NCBI RefSeq assembly: GCF_001687585.2 | Contig: NZ_CP016537.2 | Coordinates: forward strand, 1,336,001 to 1,400,000 | DNA: 64,000 nt | Origin: Planococcus halocryophilus | Lineage (GTDB): Bacteria; Bacillota; Bacilli; Bacillales_A; Planococcaceae | Direction of reading: 5' to 3' | Shown: positions 63,751-64,000 of the stretch, one piece after another | How positions within the stretch are numbered: the first letter of the stretch is position 1 | Layout: every line of letters starts with the position of its first letter | Program-made: the position numbers and the translations under genes | Notes under the pieces: generated by a model | Told to the model about the DNA's origin: nothing | The model's database searches: none | What the model saw: the letters and a program-made list of their open reading frames with translations, nothing else

Positions 63751-64000
63751 ATGGCCTTATCGTTTTTATCGAGAAAAGCACGCGTCGTCACCATTACAAT
63801 AGAAGAAGACGCGATTCGTCATGTCGACTTGAAATCCTCTTTGCCGATCGAGCTGAATTGTGCGGAAGAAATTTTTCTTCCCGCAGGCATCATCGAAGAG
63901 GGCAAAATTGTCGACGCGGAAGCGCTGGCCTCGGAACTCGGTAAGGCTGTCAATCAGTGGGGTCTCTCTAAGAAGTCAGTCCGCTTCCTCGCCCCTGACG
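63751..64000 (+). CDS. pilM: Type IV pilus assembly protein PilM, N-terminal part, cut by the window edge
   Basis: ATG 63751 follows TAGGAG at 63738-63743 and the frame is open to the right edge (83 codons). The visible sequence, VVTITIEEDAIRHVDLK (about 12-28), IELNCAEEIFLPAGII (about 33-48) and GKIVDAEALASELGKAVNQW, follows the start of PilM-type actin-like ATPases, which link the cytoplasmic motor ring to the PilN/PilO complex. Identification rests on position after pilA and this partial pattern. GC content is again high here. Confidence 0.75.
   Translation, partial: MALSFLSRKARVVTITIEEDAIRHVDLKSSLPIELNCAEEIFLPAGIIEEGKIVDAEALASELGKAVNQWGLSKKSVRFLAPD

Overview
The window is a chromosomal segment of a low-to-moderate GC Gram-positive bacterium. 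Gene order follows the Bacillus subtilis chromosome closely: pheST-rnhC-zapA-cvpA-polX-mutS2, fadD-fadR-etfBA-trxA-uvrC-lysC-sdhCAB, racE-rph-rdgB, tig-clpX-lon-ysxC-hemAXCDBL-valS-folC. The sporulation or germination genes that Bacillus keeps at these same junctions (gerE, gerM, lonB, spoVID, spoIIB) are absent. Together with the protein sequences this points to a non-sporulating Planococcaceae (Planococcus/Planomicrobium-like); that assignment is an inference.

Layout. 1-1.7 kb: the end of a NERD-like protein, an exact 21-bp-period repeat array, and a small operon (XRE regulator, membrane protein, small multidrug export protein) behind twin palindromes. 1.7-6.3 kb: an rRNA/tRNA 2'-O-methyltransferase and T-box-controlled pheST. 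6.4-8.3 kb: three pseudopilin-like genes placed where Bacillus has pheT next to rnhC. 8.4-14.9 kb: RNase HIII (minus strand), zapA, cvpA, polX, mutS2, a DUF350 gene and a possible 26-residue membrane peptide. 15-20 kb: fatty-acid degradation (acyl-CoA ligase, FadR with its operator, enoyl-CoA hydratase, EtfBA). 20-24 kb: trxA, uvrC and lysine-riboswitch-controlled lysC with an internal start for a beta subunit. 24.4-31 kb: sdhCAB, a thioesterase, MarR, racE, rph, rdgB, tRNA-Arg(UCU). 31.6-38.5 kb: protein quality control (TPR protein, tig, clpX, lon) and ysxC. 38.7-45 kb: the haem operon hemAXCDBL behind a perfect PerR box. 45-46.6 kb: a dispersed repeat and a 148-149-bp tandem array without genes. 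46.6-49.5 kb: T-box-controlled valS, followed by an inverted copy of the array core. 49.8-51.5 kb: two overlapping minus-strand ATP-grasp genes. 51.5-64 kb: folC, a membrane GGDEF protein and a type IV pilus cluster (second pseudopilin trio, unknown membrane protein, VanW-like protein with Ca-binding-type repeats, pilB, pilT, pilC, pilA, start of pilM).

How parts fit together. The two pseudopilin trios have the same order and both end in a Glu5-less PilX/GspK-like protein, so they may be alternative tip complexes for the single pilus machine encoded at the right end. The GGDEF enzyme beside that cluster and the MshEN-type N-terminus of PilB suggest c-di-GMP control of piliation. Base composition rises sharply from about 57.3 kb to 62.9 kb, drops over the end of pilC and pilA, and rises again in pilM, which suggests exchange of a pilin cassette. 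The main candidates for something undescribed are the two-trio pilus system with its surface protein, the ATP-grasp pair, and the 148-bp array with its inverted partner across valS.
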